This document shows positions 60,928 to 64,000 of a DNA stretch of 64,000 nt, in pieces. Position 1 is the first letter of the stretch, and the number at the start of each line of letters is the position of its first letter. The stretch is taken from the NCBI GenBank assembly GCA_029775965.1, contig JARVJU010000009.1:1-64000 (forward strand), read 5' to 3'. The DNA is from Nitrososphaeria archaeon. GTDB taxonomy: Archaea > Thermoproteota > Nitrososphaeria > Conexivisphaerales > DTJL01. The translations under genes were made by a program, and so were the position numbers. The notes below the pieces were generated by a model that saw only the letters and a program-made list of their open reading frames with translations, searched no databases and had not been told where the DNA came from.

Positions 60928-62610
60928 TTATGCCTCTTTTAGTTTTCTTCTCAACACCTTTCCGACAAGCGTAGTAGGTAATTCATCCTTTATTTCCACA
61001 ACCTTTGGGACTTTGTATGGAGCCAGATTTTCCTTAATGAAACTTCTTATTTCTTCGGGGTCCACTTTATTCTTGAATTCGTCCTTCAATACTACGAATA
61101 ATTTAGGTACTTCACCATAGAAGTTATCAGGGATTCCTACGACCGCAGCCATTCTGACGGCCTTATGCTTGTAGGCAACTTCCTCAACTTCTCTTGGCCA
61201 GACTTTCAGCCCACCGACGTTTATCATATCCTTCTTCCTGTCCACAATGTAGAAATATCCGTCATTATCCATATAGGCTATATCACCTGTGTAAAGCCAT
61301 CCATCCCTAAATGTGGCTTTTGTTTCCTCAGTCCTGTTCCAGTATCCTAAGCCTACTTGGGGCCCTTTGACTATCAGCTCTCCTACTTCCATAGGTTTCA
61401 ATTCTCTTGTACCTGTCTCCATATCGACTATCTTTGCATCTGTGTCAGGCATTGGTATACCTATAGAGCCAAGTTTGATATGTGAAGGGTCATCAAGGGG
61501 GTTTGCATGTGTAACGGGGCTGGCTTCCGATAGTCCGTAACCCTCAGCAAGGATAGACCCCGTCTTCGCAGACCAGTTCTTCGCTATTTCTACAGGTAGA
61601 GGTGCAGCGCCTGAAAGGCCACTCTTTAAGCACCTTATATCTGATTTATACTTCGCAAATAATGGTGAGTTTAACAGTGCTATATACATAGAGAATACTC
61701 CAGGGAATGTTGTTGGATGATACTTCTTGATAGCTTTAAATGTCTCATGTACAGAGAATCTTGGTAATACAACTATCCATACACCTGATGTTATCGACAT
61801 ATTTAGCGCTACTGTCATACCATACACATGAAACCAAGGAAGAACTGCCAGAACACCATCGCTGCTGGATAAATTACCCCAAGCTGAAACCATCATCGCG
61901 TTTGAGACAAGGTTCATGTTAGTCAGAATTGCTGCTTTGGGTGTGCCGGTTGTTCCACCTGTATACATCAGTATAGCTGGGTCTCTCCTTACATCTATGT
62001 CCACTTCAGTATACTGACTGTCCATTGTCAGAAGGCTACTAAAATCTATATGAGTATCAGTAATTTTTGGGTTTTCTATCTTTCCTGTCAACCTACCCAG
62101 CACTGCTGTAAGCTTTGGCATGAAGTCAGATATGTTCGTAACAATTATTTCCTTTACCCTTGTACCCTCCGATGCTTTCTTGGCGACCCGATAGAAACTA
62201 TCCAGAACAACAATCAGTTCAGCTCCAGAATCTATCAATTCCGTGTTCAGCTCACGCTCTGTATATAATGGATTGACAGGTACTACCACTCCTCCACTCT
62301 TCAATATAGCATAATAAGAAAAGGCAAACTGGGGCGAATTAGGTAGCATGACAGCAACTCTTGTTCCTTTGCTTACTCCAATCTTCTGGAACGAAGCAGC
62401 CAGTTTCTGAACTGTTTTACTTGTCTCTTGAAAAGATATCCTTCTTCCAAAGAATATAAATTGGGTGTCGCTAGGCCTAGCCTTGGCTCTCTGATCAAGG
62501 AGTTCTGATAATGTCTTTTCAGGATATTCTATATGAGTGGGTACTCCTTTTGGCCAGTGCAAAAGCCATGGTTTTCCCTCCTCTAACTGACCACTGTTTT
62601 GCTCAATCAT
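60928..62610 (-). CDS. Long-chain fatty acid-CoA ligase (AMP-forming)
   Basis: A 560-residue ANL-family ligase. The P-loop is MYTGGTTGTPKAAILT near residue 210, the adenine motif is EGYGLSEASPVTH, the hinge region is YTGDIAYMDNDGYFYIVDRKKDMIN, and the catalytic Lys is in TLVGKVLRRKL. The MYTGGTTG variant and overall length fit long-chain FadD enzymes better than short-chain ligases. It lies between etfA (43 bases upstream) and the thiolase gene on the same strand. Chain-length preference is inferred. Confidence 0.92.
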   Translation of the reverse strand: MIEQNSGQLEEGKPWLLHWPKGVPTHIEYPEKTLSELLDQRAKARPSDTQFIFFGRRISFQETSKTVQKLAASFQKIGVSKGTRVAVMLPNSPQFAFSYYAILKSGGVVVPVNPLYTERELNTELIDSGAELIVVLDSFYRVAKKASEGTRVKEIIVTNISDFMPKLTAVLGRLTGKIENPKITDTHIDFSSLLTMDSQYTEVDIDVRRDPAILMYTGGTTGTPKAAILTNMNLVSNAMMVSAWGNLSSSDGVLAVLPWFHVYGMTVALNMSITSGVWIVVLPRFSVHETFKAIKKYHPTTFPGVFSMYIALLNSPLFAKYKSDIRCLKSGLSGAAPLPVEIAKNWSAKTGSILAEGYGLSEASPVTHANPLDDPSHIKLGSIGIPMPDTDAKIVDMETGTRELKPMEVGELIVKGPQVGLGYWNRTEETKATFRDGWLYTGDIAYMDNDGYFYIVDRKKDMINVGGLKVWPREVEEVAYKHKAVRMAAVVGIPDNFYGEVPKLFVVLKDEFKNKVDPEEIRSFIKENLAPYKVPKVVEIKDELPTTLVGKVLRRKLKEA

Positions 62611-62653
62611 TAGGCCAACAATATTTTACTGCTAGATGAGTTAATATACATTG

Positions 62654-63616
62654 CTATAGAGATTGCTTCTTTATAGCCTCTATCTGCTTAGTCAGCTCGG
62701 GTATGATCTGATAAAGGTCCCCTACTATTCCATAATCACAATCTGAAAATATGGGAGCGCTTTTGTCCTGATTTATTGCAACTATAATTCCTGCGTCTTT
62801 GACCCCCGCCATGTGTTGTAACTGGCCTGATATACCTATAGCCACGTACAACTTCGGTTTCACCTGTATTCCTGATAACCCTATGTGTGCTTCTTCTGGC
62901 ATCCATCCCAGGTCTGCTGCAAGTGGCCTTGAACATCCTATAGCAGCACCCAAAACATTTGCAAGTGGTTCTATAACAGAAAGGTCTTCTTTTCTCCTTA
63001 GCCCTCTTCCGACGGATACTATCTTTTCAGCTTTGGTCAGGTCCAAAGCTGATATAGCCTGCTTTGAAATATTTACTACCTTGACTGACTGTTCCTTTAG
63101 TGGAAGCTCGATATGCTCTATCTTGCCTTTGTTCTGTTCATTCATTTTTTTATACGACCTAGCCTTCAGCGCTATCAGATAGCTGTCCTTGGGTAATGAT
63201 GCTGTGGCGACTACTCTTCCCCCAAACGCCATTCTTTCCACCCTGAGTTCTCCGTCTTCTGGGTACAGCTTGTAACAGTCAGTCGCCGCTGGGATCTGTA
63301 ACATACCTGAAAGTCTGCCTGCAAGCTCCTTTCCGTCTTTTGTGGAACCTATTAGCAACATTTTTGTATTGTACTTTTTTGAAAGTTGCTCTAGCACTAC
63401 TGCTGCAGTTTCGGGGCTCACATAAGGATCTGTGCCAACTGAAACACTGCATACAATATCACAACCTGACGTAGCCAGTATGGATGGATCTGTGTTTATT
63501 GTGACTGCTATAATCTGATGGCTAAATACTTTTGAAATCTCTTTTGCTGCTGTTATCAGTTCTAGCCCGATTTCTTCATCCTCAGAATATGTTAAGATAG
63601 ATGAATATGAGCTCAT
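62654..63616 (-). CDS. etfA: Electron transfer flavoprotein alpha subunit
   Basis: FAD-binding subunit of ETF, which takes electrons from acyl-CoA dehydrogenases. The 320-residue product has the N-terminal alpha/beta domain (LIGSTKDGKELAGRLSGML near residue 93) and the conserved C-terminal FAD motif YVAIGISGQLQHMAGVKDAG followed by IVAINQDKSAPIF. VSVGRGLRRKEDL near residue 200 is also typical. It overlaps the etfB stop by 4 bases. The nearby membrane Fe-S protein is the likely electron acceptor partner. Confidence 0.95.
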   Translation of the reverse strand: MSSYSSILTYSEDEEIGLELITAAKEISKVFSHQIIAVTINTDPSILATSGCDIVCSVSVGTDPYVSPETAAVVLEQLSKKYNTKMLLIGSTKDGKELAGRLSGMLQIPAATDCYKLYPEDGELRVERMAFGGRVVATASLPKDSYLIALKARSYKKMNEQNKGKIEHIELPLKEQSVKVVNISKQAISALDLTKAEKIVSVGRGLRRKEDLSVIEPLANVLGAAIGCSRPLAADLGWMPEEAHIGLSGIQVKPKLYVAIGISGQLQHMAGVKDAGIIVAINQDKSAPIFSDCDYGIVGDLYQIIPELTKQIEAIKKQSL

Positions 63617-64000
63617 ACTAGACCTTCCTTTACCAACGCATCAACCAGCCTTGCTACTGAATCATGCAAAGAACCCTCAAGTACTATTTTCTTTCTTTCT
63701 TTCCCTTTACCAGATAGTTGAATCGTCTTGTATTTCTGCTCTAACTGGCTCAACCCTAGATCCTCTAAGGTGTATACTAGAACTTCCTTCTTAGATGCTG
63801 CAAGTATTTGAAGAAGAGTGGGAATTCTAGGTTCGTTTATTTCGCTCACAACTGATACTATGGCAGGAAGTTCCACCTGAACAGTTACTGCCTTTCTTTC
63901 CAGAGACCTATCTCCAGTCAGATATTTTCCATCTATCTTTAAGGACCTAGCATAGGTTATCAGTGGTAGCTTGAGCTTAGAGGCTAGTATGCCAGGTAGC
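63613..64000 (-). CDS. etfB: Electron transfer flavoprotein beta subunit (5' end outside the window)
   Basis: The C-terminal 128 residues are inside the window; the gene runs off the right edge. The visible part begins LPGILASKLKLPLITYARSL and contains the ETF-beta signature VQVELPAIVSVVSEINEPR, which lines the nucleotide site, then a variable tail with GKGKERKKIVLEG. An ATG within the frame at 63876 is internal, not the start. The stop overlaps etfA by 4 bases, so the pair is translationally coupled. Confidence 0.93.
   Translation of the reverse strand, partial: LPGILASKLKLPLITYARSLKIDGKYLTGDRSLERKAVTVQVELPAIVSVVSEINEPRIPTLLQILAASKKEVLVYTLEDLGLSQLEQKYKTIQLSGKGKERKKIVLEGSLHDSVARLVDALVKEGLV

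Noticed and set aside
1-64000. CRISPR array, prophage or integrative element
   Set aside because: No regularly spaced direct repeats, cas genes, integrase or attachment-site duplication were seen; only decayed IS200/IS605-type pieces are present.

Overview
The window reads as a piece of an archaeal chromosome, most likely Thaumarchaeota (Nitrososphaeria) or a close Aigarchaeota-like relative. RpoA is unsplit (A' and A'' in one chain) and RpoB is also unsplit. The 5S rRNA gene stands alone, the SRP RNA is of archaeal type, a tRNA-Ala has a short intron, start codons are often TTG or GTG, and TATA elements lie about 25 nt upstream of leaderless starts. Lineage is inferred from gene structure only. 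No ammonia-oxidation genes are visible; the catabolic genes point to fatty-acid or other acyl-CoA use.

Layout. 1-3.8 kb: ychF GTPase, rps3ae, DUF3311 with a sodium:solute symporter. 3.9-9.5 kb: KEOPS/translation cluster on the minus strand (kae1, bud32, rdgB, rps15, RecJ-like DHH protein, pcc1, serS). 9.6-11.6 kb: RNase P block (PF01877-type RNA-binding protein, rnp3, unknown ORF, rnp2). 12.1-17.9 kb: Lrp regulator, DUF371, pcm, fen, rtcA, nadM, class V aminotransferase. 18.3-22.6 kb: acyl-CoA cluster 1 (CBS protein, DUF35 protein, thiolase-fold protein lacking its nucleophile, acyl-CoA ligase, SDR). 22.6-34.9 kb: the classic archaeal block rpoH-rpoB-rpoA-rpl30e-nusA-rps12-rps7-EF-1alpha, with an intein in rpoA. 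35.2-41.3 kb: 5S rRNA, DUF1512, zinc-ribbon protein, map, coaD, pheS-pheT. 41.3-53 kb: a looser region with a HEAT protein resembling half of deoxyhypusine hydroxylase, tRNA-Ala, an APC permease, a coiled-coil protein, an aminotransferase, ttuA/ncs6, SRP RNA, tRNA-Ser, small membrane proteins, a secreted protein and most of the IS200/IS605 (TnpB) relics. 53.3-64 kb: nth, an MFS transporter, cdd, and acyl-CoA cluster 2 (EtfAB:quinone oxidoreductase-like protein, SCP2 protein, 3-hydroxyacyl-CoA dehydrogenase, DUF35 protein, canonical thiolase, acyl-CoA ligase, etfA, etfB cut by the window edge).

How the genes fit together. Most of the window is conserved translation, transcription and RNA processing: t6A synthesis (Kae1, Bud32, Pcc1), RNase P proteins, aminoacyl-tRNA synthetases, SRP RNA, RNAP and ribosomal proteins. 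The two acyl-CoA clusters supply activation, hydroxyacyl oxidation, thiolysis and an ETF route into the quinone pool; acyl-CoA dehydrogenase and enoyl-CoA hydratase are not in the window. Gene-poor gaps hold decayed TnpB tails with terminal hairpins, a broken PIN domain and broken membrane proteins.

Most worth following up: the half-size DOHH-like protein, the rpoA intein whose homing endonuclease has lost both catalytic acids, the Cys-less thiolase/DUF35 pair, the SRP RNA whose closing helix overlaps the stop of ttuA, and an amber-interrupted small membrane ORF. No CRISPR array, prophage or complete mobile element was seen.
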